Positions 8,834 through 18,490 are shown, numbered from the stretch's first letter. The stretch is 64,000 nt of DNA from Ruminococcus sp. (GCA_017457955.1 JAFTGL010000015.1:1-64000), one strand, 5' to 3'. Notes: a model not told the origin generated them from the sequence alone. Numbers and translations are program-made.

Positions 8834-10531
8834 ATGTCTCAAAATAACTTACAGAATGAAACGATCCGGATGAGCGCTAAGGAGCGGATCCGCGGCAGCT
8901 ACGGCGAGAATCAGCCCGTCGTCGGCGCGTATGACCCCGCCCTTGCCGCAAAGTGTCGGAACGGCACCTTTGTCGGCAGGGCTGACGGCGACGTTACCGT
9001 GTTCCGCGGGATTCCGTTCGCGAAGCCCCCTGTGGACAGCCTGCGCTGGAAACGCCCCGAGTCGGTCGATGACGCGGACGGCGTTTTTGAAGCCTATTAC
9101 AACGGCAAAACGCCGATCCAGACCGAATGGCTGACCGAGCAGGCGTCCTACTATCCGCAGGGCGAGGACTGCCTTTATCTGAACGTCTGGAAGAATCCTT
9201 CCTGCGATCAGTCTGATAAGCCCGTCATGGTGTTCCTGCACGGCGGCGCTTACGGCTGGGGCGGTACCGCCGACCCCATGTATGACGGCAAAAATTTCGT
9301 TACGGCAAATCCCGACATTGTCCTTGTGACGGCCGCCTACCGCACGGGACTGATGGGCTTTGTCGACCTTTCCTACCTTGACGGGGGAGAGGATTATCCC
9401 GACGCGCCCAACCTCGGCCTGCTCGACCAGATCGAAGCGCTCCGATGGGTGCAAAAGAATATCCGTGCCTTCGGCGGCGATCCTGAGAACGTGACCGTTT
9501 TCGGTGAGTCCGCGGGCGGCGGCAGCGTGTCGCTCCTGCCTATGATCGACGGGGCAAAGGGTTTGTTCAAGCGGGTGATCGCCGAGAGCGGTTCCGTCGC
9601 GCTGACCTTTTCCAAGGAAGAGTGCAAAGATTTTACCCGCCGTCTGGTCAAGGAAGCAAAGACCAAGTTGATGGACGACCTGATGGCTCTGACCGAAGAA
9701 CAGCTGAAAGAGATCAACGAAAAGCTGAACTACTACAATAACTTCCCCATGCGCGACGGCCGTATCATTCCGCTTGATCCTTATGAGCCGTATGTCAAGG
9801 GCGTTACCGCTGACGTCGAAATGCTGATGGGCACCAACGCGAATGAGATGAACTACTGGATCGGCGAAGTTGGCGGGATTGTGCCGTACCGTTTCAGTGT
9901 TCCCGTAAAATTCGAGAACGATATGCGTCTGCTCAGTGACAGCGACAAGGCGCGCGCCAAAAAGTTTCTGTCTCTTTCCCGCCGCCATAAGATGTGGCAG
10001 CAGACAGAGTTTTATAATGAGTTGATGTTCCGCCTGCCGATGATCTGTCAGGCGGAGAACCACAGCAAAAACGGCGGAAAGGTCTATCTCTATTACTGGA
10101 CCCAACCGTCCGCCGTCAGCATGCGCGGCGCGTGTCACGCGGTAGAGCTTGCGTATGTGTTCGGCAATTTGGATGAGACCATCTACACAGGCAAACGCGC
10201 CGACGAGGCGCTCTCCAAACTTGTCATGACGATGTGGACGAACTTTGCCCGCACAGGCGATCCGTCCTGCGGGGAACTGACATGGGAGCCGTATTCTGCC
10301 GATCACCGCGCGACGATGGTGCTCGGCAAGAACGCTGAGCTCAGAAATGACATCCTCGCCGAACAGCGGAAGCTGTTGTATCCGCTTCTGCGCTATATGA
10401 TCAACCCGTCCTACGCGACGCTTGATTATAACGTGCCCTTTGTGCGCAAGGCGGCAGGCGCCGCCGCACTGGGACTGACCGCCGCGGTCGCCCTCGGCGT
10501 ATCCGTATTCCGATTATTCCGCAAAAAGTAA
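8834..10531 (+). CDS. Type-B carboxylesterase with C-terminal membrane tail
   Basis: A 565-residue alpha/beta hydrolase of the para-nitrobenzyl esterase/cholinesterase family that hydrolyses carboxylic esters. Visible signatures are RGIPFAKPP near the start, EDCLYLNVW, the oxyanion motif HGGAYGWGG, and the nucleophile elbow FGESAGGGSV. No signal peptide is seen, but the last about 25 residues form a hydrophobic helix ending in FRLFRKK, so it looks tail-anchored with the enzyme facing the cytoplasm. CAGGAG precedes the start. The next gene is only 26 bases downstream and may be co-transcribed. Substrate unknown. Confidence 0.88.
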   Translation: MSQNNLQNETIRMSAKERIRGSYGENQPVVGAYDPALAAKCRNGTFVGRADGDVTVFRGIPFAKPPVDSLRWKRPESVDDADGVFEAYYNGKTPIQTEWLTEQASYYPQGEDCLYLNVWKNPSCDQSDKPVMVFLHGGAYGWGGTADPMYDGKNFVTANPDIVLVTAAYRTGLMGFVDLSYLDGGEDYPDAPNLGLLDQIEALRWVQKNIRAFGGDPENVTVFGESAGGGSVSLLPMIDGAKGLFKRVIAESGSVALTFSKEECKDFTRRLVKEAKTKLMDDLMALTEEQLKEINEKLNYYNNFPMRDGRIIPLDPYEPYVKGVTADVEMLMGTNANEMNYWIGEVGGIVPYRFSVPVKFENDMRLLSDSDKARAKKFLSLSRRHKMWQQTEFYNELMFRLPMICQAENHSKNGGKVYLYYWTQPSAVSMRGACHAVELAYVFGNLDETIYTGKRADEALSKLVMTMWTNFARTGDPSCGELTWEPYSADHRATMVLGKNAELRNDILAEQRKLLYPLLRYMINPSYATLDYNVPFVRKAAGAAALGLTAAVALGVSVFRLFRKK

Positions 10532-10557
10532 CCGATCAAAGAAGTGTTATTTAAGAT

Positions 10558-11331
10558 ATGAGTCCGAAAAAGATAAAGGTGATCGTCCTGTCTGCCGCCG
10601 CGGTACTGCTGCTGATCGTCGGCGCGGTCACGACCGTGTTAGAGTCTCCGCCGACTGTCTCTGATGAAGATACCGCGGCGATCGCTGAACCGACGATCCC
10701 CCGATCCCATCACATAGAAGGCGTGAAAGCCACCCTGCAGGAGACTCTGAAGGCAGGGTGCGAAACGCACGCGTGCGTCAGCCTGCTACGGTATCTCGGC
10801 TACGATATCGACGAGTTTCAGTTCGCGGACAACTATCTTGACTGTCACTACGTCTATGACGATGAAGCGACCGGTCAGAAGTACGGACCGGATATGAACT
10901 CGGGCTTTGCGGGTACCGCCTACGCCGGCTGGGGCATCTACGCGCCCGCGATGGCGAAGTGCATGAACAATTATCTCAAGGCGGTCAAGACGGATCGGAC
11001 TGCCACGGTGATCGAGAACACCACCCTTGATGAACTCTGCGATCGGTATATCGACAGGGATATCCCCGTGATGATCTGGGCGACGACCGATATGCAGGAG
11101 CCTGTCGAGTGGGACGCGTGGATCGTCAACTATGTCGATGAGAACGCCAAGTACAAAGAGGGCGATACGTTCACATGGATGCTGCACGAACACTGTCTGG
11201 TGCTCTGCGGCTATGATGAAAGCGATTACTATTTTTCCGATTCCGTTGTGGGCGGTATTTCTCACTTCGGGCGCGCATTATCCGAGCAGCGTTACGAACA
11301 GCTCGGCATGCAAGCGATCGTTGTTCAGTAA
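10558..11331 (+). CDS. Membrane-anchored C39-like cysteine peptidase domain protein
   Basis: A 257-residue protein with an N-terminal anchor (about 7-29) and an external domain resembling Peptidase_C39_2. GCETHACVSLLRYLGY resembles the catalytic Cys helix (GCxxxxxxxxL), and EHCLVLCGYDESDYYFSDS supplies the His and the DxxYYFxDS pattern of that family. It could be a peptidase or a non-catalytic papain-fold protein. It follows the esterase by 26 bases and ends at a hairpin terminator. Substrate unknown. Confidence 0.75.
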   Translation: MSPKKIKVIVLSAAAVLLLIVGAVTTVLESPPTVSDEDTAAIAEPTIPRSHHIEGVKATLQETLKAGCETHACVSLLRYLGYDIDEFQFADNYLDCHYVYDDEATGQKYGPDMNSGFAGTAYAGWGIYAPAMAKCMNNYLKAVKTDRTATVIENTTLDELCDRYIDRDIPVMIWATTDMQEPVEWDAWIVNYVDENAKYKEGDTFTWMLHEHCLVLCGYDESDYYFSDSVVGGISHFGRALSEQRYEQLGMQAIVVQ

Positions 11332-11348
11332 AATACTTTGAAACAGCA

Positions 11349-11379
11349 AGAAGCGTACACCGTTTTGGTGCACGCTTCT
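11349..11379. terminator. Hairpin between convergent genes
   Basis: The stem 11349-11361/11367-11379 closes a GTTTT loop and lies between the C39-like gene and the convergent gene ending at 11424. Neither side has a long T-run, so it may serve both directions modestly. Confidence 0.6.
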
Positions 11380-11423
11380 CTGACTTTATGAAGAATTTAA
11401 AAAGGGATCAGCAAAGTTTTGTA

Positions 11424-12116
11424 TCAGCCCATGGTGACGTTCAAGTCGTTGTCGACGTTGATGGTCATGTTGACGGGGACCTTGACGTTATCGTCGGCGA
11501 AGTAGTACAGGGTCACGTTCGCGGTACCGGGGGTCACGCCGTAGAAGGTGAAGTCGTACTGCTGCTGATCGAAGTTATAGTTGCAGGACAGGACGAAGTT
11601 GCCGTTGTCTGCGTCATAGTCCCAGTCAAAGCCGTAAGAGGTCTTGCCGTTCGCGTAGTAGTGGAGCGGAGTGCCGGTCTGTTCGGGAGCGGTGCGCTTG
11701 GTGTCGATGTAAACGCGCTCGCCGTCAATGTTGTCGATCCTGTCCTCAGAGGTCAGGGTATTGGTGCTTTGGCTGTCATCCTGAGCGGTCTGTACATATG
11801 CGGTCTGTGTATAGGAAACATTATCGCAGCTGTCATTGTAGCTCTGTGCCGCGGTGGGCAGGGCGTTTGCGGTGGTTTTCTGAGCGGTCTGTACCGCCTT
11901 ATCAGCCTTCATGCTGACGGAGCTTGCGTTCTGTGCAATAGCGGGCTTTGCGTTCAGTGCGCCGATGGTGAGTACGCCTGCCGCGATCACCGCGACCAGC
12001 GCGACCGCAACGGTGGCGATGATGATGTTCTGCTTCTTAGCCTTAGCCTTCGTGACGGCTCTCGCGTTCTCGGTGGCTCTTCTGTCATATCTGTTGTTTC
12101 TGATGTTGTTTGTCAT
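11424..12116 (-). CDS. Unknown membrane-anchored exported protein
   Basis: A 230-residue protein I do not recognise. A basic N-terminus (TNNIRNNRYDRR) leads to one TM segment (about 29-53), then a Ser/Thr/Gln-rich linker, then a C-terminal beta-rich domain with repeated aromatic/Asp patterns (SYGFDWDYDADNGNF) resembling an Ig-like fold. Orientation is probably N-in with the domain outside. ATG 12116 is chosen because GGGGAGGAAAA precedes it; the longer frame upstream has no ribosome-binding site and is rich in random AT sequence. Confidence 0.75.
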   Translation of the reverse strand: MTNNIRNNRYDRRATENARAVTKAKAKKQNIIIATVAVALVAVIAAGVLTIGALNAKPAIAQNASSVSMKADKAVQTAQKTTANALPTAAQSYNDSCDNVSYTQTAYVQTAQDDSQSTNTLTSEDRIDNIDGERVYIDTKRTAPEQTGTPLHYYANGKTSYGFDWDYDADNGNFVLSCNYNFDQQQYDFTFYGVTPGTANVTLYYFADDNVKVPVNMTINVDNDLNVTMG

Positions 12117-12289
12117 TTTGTTTTCCTCCCCAAAATATGTTATTTGGATTTTTGATGATTTTGTTCTGCCGGGTCGTTTTTTGATTTTCCCCTTGACTGT
12201 GGCTATAATCATAGCAAACCGACCGAGACAAGATAGGGACAAAAATACGGACATTTCTAATTTTTTGGATTTTTTTCAAAATTTTTTCA

Positions 12290-12326
12290 AAAAAATCGTC
12301 CGTGAAACATTTTTGTTTCACGGACG
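12290..12326 (-). terminator. Intrinsic terminator of the P-type ATPase gene
   Basis: The perfect 12-bp stem 12297-12308/12315-12326 is followed on the minus strand by ATTTTTTTG. It ends the ATPase transcript about 117 bases after its stop. Confidence 0.85.
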
Positions 12327-12442
12327 GATAAGCGGCCAATATGATTTGAGGGTGGGAAAGGTTCGAAGAGGATGAACCTCCCGAAAGATTCCCAAATAAA
12401 ACCGAATCTCAAAACAAACCATAGTCTGATGAATAAAAATCA

Positions 12443-14785
12443 TTATTTTTCAAATGGTTTGCGTTTGTATTTTTCGATCTGTTTGTTCGCGGTGTCGTAG
12501 AGGAAGTTGAACAAGAGGAAGAATACGACTGCGGAGATCAGCACAAGGATGACCGCGTTCTGCGTGAGGGGTACAAGGTTGAAGAAACTGCCGAAGAACA
12601 GGAACGCGATACTGAGCCCCGCGACGCTGATCGCCAGCATGCCGCCGCGCAGGGCGTTCAGCGGGACGGACAGGCGTACCACCAGCAATAGGCAGATCAG
12701 CGCGGTGATATAGACCGCGATCGCCGACAGCTCCTTTTGTGTGATACCCAGCATATCGCTGAGCAGGGCGGAAAGGATGATGTTCAGCGAGACACAAAGC
12801 GCCGCCGGAGCCGCGCGGGTGATGATGTTGAAGGTGAAGTTGCCGCGCACGATGTTTTTGTTCGGCTGCAGCGCCAGCACGAAGGACGGGAAGCCGACCA
12901 GCAGGGCGCTGATCAGCGACAGCTGGATCGGCAGGAAAGGATAGCTGTGGTGGGAGAACAGGAAGAACAGCGACAGGATGACGGAGTACATCGTCTTGAC
13001 CAGATACAGCGAGGAGCTGCGCTCGATGTTGTTGATGGTGCGCCTGCCCTCGGCAACGACGTGGGGCATGGCGGCAAAGTCGTTGTTGACCAGCACCAGC
13101 TGTGAGACGTTGCGCGCCGCTTCGCTGCCCGCCGCCATTGCGACGGAGCAGTCCGCTTCCTTTAGCGCGAGCACATCGTTGACGCCGTCGCCCGTCATCG
13201 CGACCTTGTGACCGTTCGCCTGCATCGCCTGCACCAGCTTTTTCTTCTGGGCTGGGGTCACTCTGCCGAAAACGTTACAGCGTTCGGCTGCCTCACTCAG
13301 CGCTTCATCTGTGGCGACGGTAGTCATATCAACGGCGTTCTGAGCGCCGGGGATACCGCAGTCGAGGGCGATATTCTGCACGGTCTGCACGCTGTCGCCG
13401 GAGATCACCTTGAGGGTCACGCCCTGCTCCTTAAAGTAGCGGACGGTATCGAGAACGTTGTCCCTGAGCTGATCTTTGATGAGGATCAGTGCCATGGGGC
13501 GGAGATTATCGGGGAGGGTCTTATCCTTTATCTCAGTGTCGGAGGTTGCCAAAACTAAGATGCGAACCGTTTCGGTGATCTCTGCGATGCGGTCATAGAT
13601 AGCGACGTATTTTTCTTTTTCGGAAAATACGAACTCTGCCGCGCCGATGATGTAGCTCCTGCCGTTTTGAAAGTACCCGCCCGACCACTTTGTTTCGGAC
13701 GAGAAGGGGATAAAGGTTTTGCAGGGCAGGGGAGAGATTTCTTTCGTGTAATCAGACAGCGCCTGCATGGTGGCGTTTTTGTCCTCGCTGCCCGCCGACA
13801 GGGAGGACAGCGCGAGCTGTACGTCGTCTTTTTCACATTCAAAGGGGATGACGTCGTGCACGTTCATGATCTCGGCGGTAAGGGTACCCGTTTTATCCAG
13901 ACAGAGAACGTCAACGCGCGCGAGAGTCTCGATACAGTACATCTCATTGACCAATACTTTTTTACGCGAGAGCCGGATGACAGATACCGCTAAAACGGTG
14001 CTGGTGAGCAGGATCATGCCCGAGGGGATCATGCCGACCAGTGCGCCGACGGTGGAGACCACCGCGTCATGTAAGGCTTGGTGATGGACAAAATACTGCA
14101 TGATAAAGAGCAGCGCGCCGATGGGGAGGATGATGACGGAGCAGATGTTGATGATGAGGTGAAAGGACTTGACGATCTGCGAGTCGTTCTTTTTGATGTA
14201 TTTGGCTTCGCTGTTTATTTTCGCGGCATAGCTGTCCGCGCCGACGCGGCTGACGCGGCAGTAACAGCTTCCTGCCGCGATAAAGCTGCCCGAGAGCAGT
14301 TCGTCGCCGACATTCTTTTCGATCAGATCGGATTCGCCCGTCAGCAGACTTTCATTCGCGCTGCAGCTGCCTTCGACCACAACACAGTCCGCGGGGATCT
14401 GGCTGCCGCGTGACAAGACGAGGATGTCGTCGAGGACGATCTCGTTTTTGCCGATCTGCACGACCTTGCCGTCGCGCAGGACGCTGAGCTTGCTTTCGGC
14501 GAGGATGGTGAGCTTGTCGACGCTCTTCTTCGAGCGGATCTCCTGCACGATACCGATGACGGTGTTGATGAACGCCACGCCGATGAACAGCAGGTTTTTG
14601 TACGAGCCGACCAGCATCAGCAGAACAAACAGAACGACGTTGATGCCGTTGAACACCGTGCAGATGTTGTCGCGGAAGATCGCTTTGATGGATTTTGTTT
14701 TAACGGCAGAGGCGGTGTTGACCTTGCCTTCCGTGATTCTTTGCCTGACCTCTTCTGAGGTCAAGCCATGCAGGTTTGTATCCAT
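12443..14785 (-). CDS. CtpE-like cation-transporting P-type ATPase
   Basis: A 780-residue ATP-driven ion pump. It shows the actuator TGES (149-152), the phosphorylation motif CLDKTGTLT (Asp297), the hinge GDGVND, and about ten TM segments including six C-terminal ones. The M4 motif GMIPSGMILLTS (251-262) resembles the CtpE group, implicated in calcium uptake or homeostasis in mycobacteria, more than classical Ca, Mg or heavy-metal pumps. No N-terminal CxxC metal domain is present. Monocistronic. Substrate is an inference. Confidence 0.85.
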   Translation of the reverse strand: MDTNLHGLTSEEVRQRITEGKVNTASAVKTKSIKAIFRDNICTVFNGINVVLFVLLMLVGSYKNLLFIGVAFINTVIGIVQEIRSKKSVDKLTILAESKLSVLRDGKVVQIGKNEIVLDDILVLSRGSQIPADCVVVEGSCSANESLLTGESDLIEKNVGDELLSGSFIAAGSCYCRVSRVGADSYAAKINSEAKYIKKNDSQIVKSFHLIINICSVIILPIGALLFIMQYFVHHQALHDAVVSTVGALVGMIPSGMILLTSTVLAVSVIRLSRKKVLVNEMYCIETLARVDVLCLDKTGTLTAEIMNVHDVIPFECEKDDVQLALSSLSAGSEDKNATMQALSDYTKEISPLPCKTFIPFSSETKWSGGYFQNGRSYIIGAAEFVFSEKEKYVAIYDRIAEITETVRILVLATSDTEIKDKTLPDNLRPMALILIKDQLRDNVLDTVRYFKEQGVTLKVISGDSVQTVQNIALDCGIPGAQNAVDMTTVATDEALSEAAERCNVFGRVTPAQKKKLVQAMQANGHKVAMTGDGVNDVLALKEADCSVAMAAGSEAARNVSQLVLVNNDFAAMPHVVAEGRRTINNIERSSSLYLVKTMYSVILSLFFLFSHHSYPFLPIQLSLISALLVGFPSFVLALQPNKNIVRGNFTFNIITRAAPAALCVSLNIILSALLSDMLGITQKELSAIAVYITALICLLLVVRLSVPLNALRGGMLAISVAGLSIAFLFFGSFFNLVPLTQNAVILVLISAVVFFLLFNFLYDTANKQIEKYKRKPFEK

Positions 14786-14949
14786 AGAAAACTCCGTAAT
14801 ACTACTATCTGATTATAAATAATAGTACAAAATCATTCTATTGGTAATATACAACAATTCGACATTTTTGTCTATGAATAAAAGGTAAATAATTCTGTAA
14901 TAATTTAAATGATCCATAGAAAACATTATATGAAAAACCGCAAATCGGG

Positions 14950-14978
14950 GTGACATTTTGATATGGATGTAGTATAAT
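14950..14978 (+). promoter_or_regulatory. Sigma-A promoter of the alarmone hydrolase/SpoIIE operon
   Basis: GTGACA, 17 bases, TATAAT, 35 bases before ATG 15014. Confidence 0.75.
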
Positions 14979-15013
14979 AAACCTGTATATGATAAAGGAC
15001 GGAAGGCAATGGT

Positions 15014-15589
15014 ATGGACATATTTGAAAAATCCGTCGCTTTCGCGATCAAAGCGCACGAAGGACAGACAAGAAAAAAAGAAGGGATCCCGTTTATCCTG
15101 CACCCTTGTGAGGCTGCCGCGATTGCCGCGACGCTGACCAACGACCGCGAGACCTTAGCCGCGGTGATGCTTCACGATACGGTGGAGGATACCGACGTGA
15201 CCATTGAGGATATCCGCCGTGAGTTCGGCGAGCGCGTTGCCTTTTTGGTAGACAGCGAGACCGAAAGCGCCTGTGAGGGAGTCCCGAAAGAGGACAGCTG
15301 GAAGGCGCGCAAGACGGAGTCTCTCGAGCGCCTGAGAAGCACCGCGGACGAAGCGGTGAAGATCATGTGGCTGTCGGATAAGCTGTCGAATATCCGCTCC
15401 TTTTTCCGCCTGCGGCTCAGAGAGGGTGATCGGCTCTTTGAGAACTTCCATCAGAAGGACCCCCGTCAGCAGGAGTGGTACTACCGCACGATCGCGGAGC
15501 TGTTAAAGGATTTTTCCGGTACACAGGCATATTTGGAATATACTTATCTGATCGGCGTTGTTTTTGATATAAAGGATATGAACTTATGA
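15014..15589 (+). CDS. Small HD-domain (p)ppGpp hydrolase-like protein
   Basis: A 191-residue stand-alone HD protein like the hydrolase domain of RelA/SpoT or MESH1, expected to remove the 3' pyrophosphate of (p)ppGpp. The metal ligands are His30 (FILHPCEAA), His54-Asp55 (HDTVEDT) and Asp122 (LSDKLSNIRS). HDTVEDT is typical of RelA/SpoT hydrolases. Its stop overlaps the next start (ATGA), coupling it to a SpoIIE/RsbW fusion. GGAAGG precedes ATG 15014. It may balance the small synthetase at 5735. Other nucleotide substrates are possible. Confidence 0.85.
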   Translation: MDIFEKSVAFAIKAHEGQTRKKEGIPFILHPCEAAAIAATLTNDRETLAAVMLHDTVEDTDVTIEDIRREFGERVAFLVDSETESACEGVPKEDSWKARKTESLERLRSTADEAVKIMWLSDKLSNIRSFFRLRLREGDRLFENFHQKDPRQQEWYYRTIAELLKDFSGTQAYLEYTYLIGVVFDIKDMNL

Positions 15590-17550
15590 AAGATATTCAA
15601 AAAAGAATCTCCGGTAAAATAGATGACGAATACCATCTGCTTGTGCCCATCGTTTTCTCACTGCTGTTTGTACTGCTGACGGCGGGTATCGTGATCGCGT
15701 TTATCCGTACCTTTGACGGGATGGAAAGACCGTGGGTGTTCAGTATCGGCGCGGACATCTTCTGTCTGGCGGTTTGCACCATGCTTGTTTTCAGCTGTAT
15801 GCTCAACCGCTCTGTGGAGAATGAGACGACCCGCTTCTTTGTCGCGATGCTGACCATCAACGGTATCTCTCTGTTTTTGGATGAGATGAGCTGGATCGTA
15901 CAGGGTATCGCGAGCCTGCGCGTTTGGAACCTGTGGATCAATGTATTCTTTTATTTCAACGGCGCTATCCTGATCTATTATTTCTGGCGGTATGTTTCGT
16001 CGACGCTCGATATGAGCAGGAAGATCATGCGCGTAACAAACTCGCTGTTCCAGATCCTGCTGATCCCGACCGTTAGCCTGTGCTTTGTGAACGCATTTTA
16101 TCCGCTGTATTTCTTCGTGGATGAAAACGGCGTTTATCAGCGCTCTGAGAACTGGATGCTCAGCCAGCTGTATCTGCTCATCGGTCTGGTGATCTTTATT
16201 GCCGGTATGACGATGTCGAAGGCTTCGAGAAGAGATAAGCTGGTGGTGTCATCCTTTGTGTCGATCCCGCTGCTCAATCAGCTGCTGACGCTCGATACCT
16301 TCGGGCTGACGACCCAGTACGCGGCGACGCTGGTGGCTGTTGTGCTGATCTACGGCGTTGTTTTCGCCGACAGGGAAAAGCGCATGGCGGCAAAGGACAA
16401 GGAGCTGGCGCTCGGTACAAGGATACAGGCGAGCATGATGCCCGCTGAATTTCCCGCCTTTCCCGACAGAACGGACTTTGACATCTACGCGTCCATGACG
16501 CCCGCAAGGGAGGTCGGCGGCGATTTCTATGACTTCTTCCTGATCGATCAGGATCACCTTGCGATGGTGATGGCGGACGTCTCGGACAAGGGCGTTCCCG
16601 CGGCGCTGTTCATGATGGCGTCAAAGATCCTGCTGCGCAACCACGCGATGGCAGGACTCAGCCCCAAAGAGATCCTTGAAAAGGCAAACGATCAGATCTG
16701 CGCCAACAATCAGGAGGAAATGTTTGTGACGGTATGGCTGGGTATCGCCGATCTGAAAGAGGGGAAGATCACTGCCGCAAACGCGGGGCATGAGTATCCG
16801 ATCCTGAAAACTCCCGACGGAGACTTTGAACTTTTTAAAGATAAACATGGCTTTGTCCTCGGCGGTATGTCGGGGGTAAAGTATAAGGAATATGAGATCC
16901 CGCTGAAAAAGGGCACGAAGCTCTTTTTGTACACCGACGGGATCAGCGAGGCGACGAGTGCGAAGAAGGAGCTTTTCGGCAACGACAGACTGCTTACGGC
17001 GCTCAATACCGATAAAGATGACCGACCGCAGGCGGTGCTGGAGGCGGTCGACAGCGCGGTGAATACCTTTGTGAAGGACGAGCCGCAGTTTGACGACCAG
17101 ACCATGCTATGCTTCGAATACTTAGGACAGGGGGATGATGATATGAAAGAAATCACTTTGGATGCGACGATCGATAATCTGGAAAGGGTAACTGATTTTG
17201 TGAACACTGAGATGGAAAGGATCGGCTGTTCCTTCAAGGCGATCACGCAGATCGATGTCGCCATCGACGAGTTGTTCTCCAATATCGCTAACTACGCCTA
17301 TTCTCCCGACGTCGGTCCCGCGACGGTCAGTGTCGACGTGGAGGATGATCCCGTCAGCGTGATCATCACCTTCATGGATCGCGGAGTGCCGTTCAATCCC
17401 CTGGAAAAAGCCGATCCCGACACCACGCTCTCCGCCGAGGAGAGGAAGATCGGGGGGCTGGGTATCTTCATGGTCAAAAAGACGATGGACGCGGTCAGCT
17501 ATGAGTATGTTGACGGCAGAAATATCCTGCGGATCAAAAAGAATGTTTAA
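15586..17550 (+). CDS. Membrane SpoIIE-type PP2C phosphatase fused to RsbW-like kinase domain
   Basis: A 654-residue partner-switching regulator. The N-terminal about 260 residues form roughly eight TM helices. A SpoIIE/PP2C domain follows (about 275-512) with metal residues in GGDFYD (Asp313), ADVSDKG (Asp331), YTDGI (Asp451) and DDQT (near 503). The C-terminus (about 520-654) is a GHKL ATPase like SpoIIAB/RsbW, with N box AIDELFSNIANYA (Glu562, Asn566) and GGLGIFMVKK. One protein could thus both phosphorylate and dephosphorylate a STAS antagonist such as that at 8427. It overlaps the HD hydrolase by four bases. Confidence 0.9.
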   Translation: MKDIQKRISGKIDDEYHLLVPIVFSLLFVLLTAGIVIAFIRTFDGMERPWVFSIGADIFCLAVCTMLVFSCMLNRSVENETTRFFVAMLTINGISLFLDEMSWIVQGIASLRVWNLWINVFFYFNGAILIYYFWRYVSSTLDMSRKIMRVTNSLFQILLIPTVSLCFVNAFYPLYFFVDENGVYQRSENWMLSQLYLLIGLVIFIAGMTMSKASRRDKLVVSSFVSIPLLNQLLTLDTFGLTTQYAATLVAVVLIYGVVFADREKRMAAKDKELALGTRIQASMMPAEFPAFPDRTDFDIYASMTPAREVGGDFYDFFLIDQDHLAMVMADVSDKGVPAALFMMASKILLRNHAMAGLSPKEILEKANDQICANNQEEMFVTVWLGIADLKEGKITAANAGHEYPILKTPDGDFELFKDKHGFVLGGMSGVKYKEYEIPLKKGTKLFLYTDGISEATSAKKELFGNDRLLTALNTDKDDRPQAVLEAVDSAVNTFVKDEPQFDDQTMLCFEYLGQGDDDMKEITLDATIDNLERVTDFVNTEMERIGCSFKAITQIDVAIDELFSNIANYAYSPDVGPATVSVDVEDDPVSVIITFMDRGVPFNPLEKADPDTTLSAEERKIGGLGIFMVKKTMDAVSYEYVDGRNILRIKKNV

Positions 17551-17556
17551 TTATTG

Positions 17557-17585
17557 ATGACATTTCAAAAAATTTGTGTTATAAT
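17557..17585 (+). promoter_or_regulatory. Sigma-A promoter of the 17641 membrane-protein gene
   Basis: ATGACA, 17 bases, TATAAT, then AAAGGAG before ATG 17641. Confidence 0.75.
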
Positions 17586-17640
17586 AAATCATCATTCACT
17601 TCATATAAGGTGAAAAATATATAAAAAGGAGAAATGACTA

Positions 17641-18312
17641 ATGAAATTTCCTAACGCGGCAAAGGGTATGAAAAAGATCTACACCTCTGAGATACTCAAG
17701 CTGATCGCAACTATCTTCCTGATCGCTGCCGTCATCATGATCGTGATCGCCGTCGCCGGCGGTCAGGTGGGCGACAACATCGGCTCTGCGCTTGCAGGCG
17801 GCGGATTGATCGGAGCGGGAGTATGTGTTCTTGTGTGGATGGTGCTGGTCATCATCGGTTTTATTCTCAAGCTTGTCGGTATCATCAACGCTTCTCACGA
17901 CGAAGAAAGCTTCAAGAGCGCTTTGATCTTTTGGATCATCGGCATCGCGGCGATGATCGTTTCCTCTGTCTTGATTGCAAACAACACCAGTATGGCGGGC
18001 AATCTGCTGAATACCTTCTCTGAGCTTGTTCAGATATTCATCACGATTTTCGTGATAGCGGGCGGCGTCAAACTGGCTGACCGACTCAACCGCGGCGACG
18101 TCAGCGCGAAGGGCACCAACGTGCTCAAGCTGATCATCGTAATCAAAATACTCAGCCTTATCGCACAGCTGGTTTCTACTTTTATGGGCGGTATCGTGAC
18201 CTCTGTGGTCGCCGGTGTGATCTTCCTCGTAGCGCTGCTGCTGGAAGTGATCCAGTATTTTATGTACCTGTCCTTCCTGAGCCAGGCGAAAAAGATGCTC
18301 ATAAAGTCTTGA
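17641..18312 (+). CDS. Unknown multi-pass membrane protein
   Basis: A 223-residue integral membrane protein with about six hydrophobic segments (about 19-41, 55-84, 97-112, 128-145, 160-180, 184-208) rich in Ile, Val and Gly, with short polar loops. A short Lys-rich N-terminus precedes TM1. No catalytic or transport motif is visible and I do not recognise the family. It has its own promoter and terminator. Confidence 0.8.
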   Translation: MKFPNAAKGMKKIYTSEILKLIATIFLIAAVIMIVIAVAGGQVGDNIGSALAGGGLIGAGVCVLVWMVLVIIGFILKLVGIINASHDEESFKSALIFWIIGIAAMIVSSVLIANNTSMAGNLLNTFSELVQIFITIFVIAGGVKLADRLNRGDVSAKGTNVLKLIIVIKILSLIAQLVSTFMGGIVTSVVAGVIFLVALLLEVIQYFMYLSFLSQAKKMLIKS

Positions 18313-18328
18313 TCAACAATTATTCCCG

Positions 18329-18360
18329 GAACAGTCGTCTGATGGCGGCTGTTCTTTTTT
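18329..18360 (+). terminator. Intrinsic terminator after 17641 gene
   Basis: The stem GAACAG(UCG)/(CGG)CUGUUC at 18329-18354 is followed by TTTTTT. Confidence 0.85.
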
Positions 18361-18490
18361 GTCACCATGTTATTATATACAAAAAGAGATTGCTGCGATT
18401 GGCGGTGATTTACAAAATGCAGATCCGCTCTTTATTTAGTTGCTGTGATACAATGAAAATGATGTAATATATCATAGCGAATATCCATGA

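Noticed and set aside
11388-12155. Plus-strand frame opposite the 11424 gene
   Set aside because: Antisense shadow, valine-rich with no ribosome-binding site.
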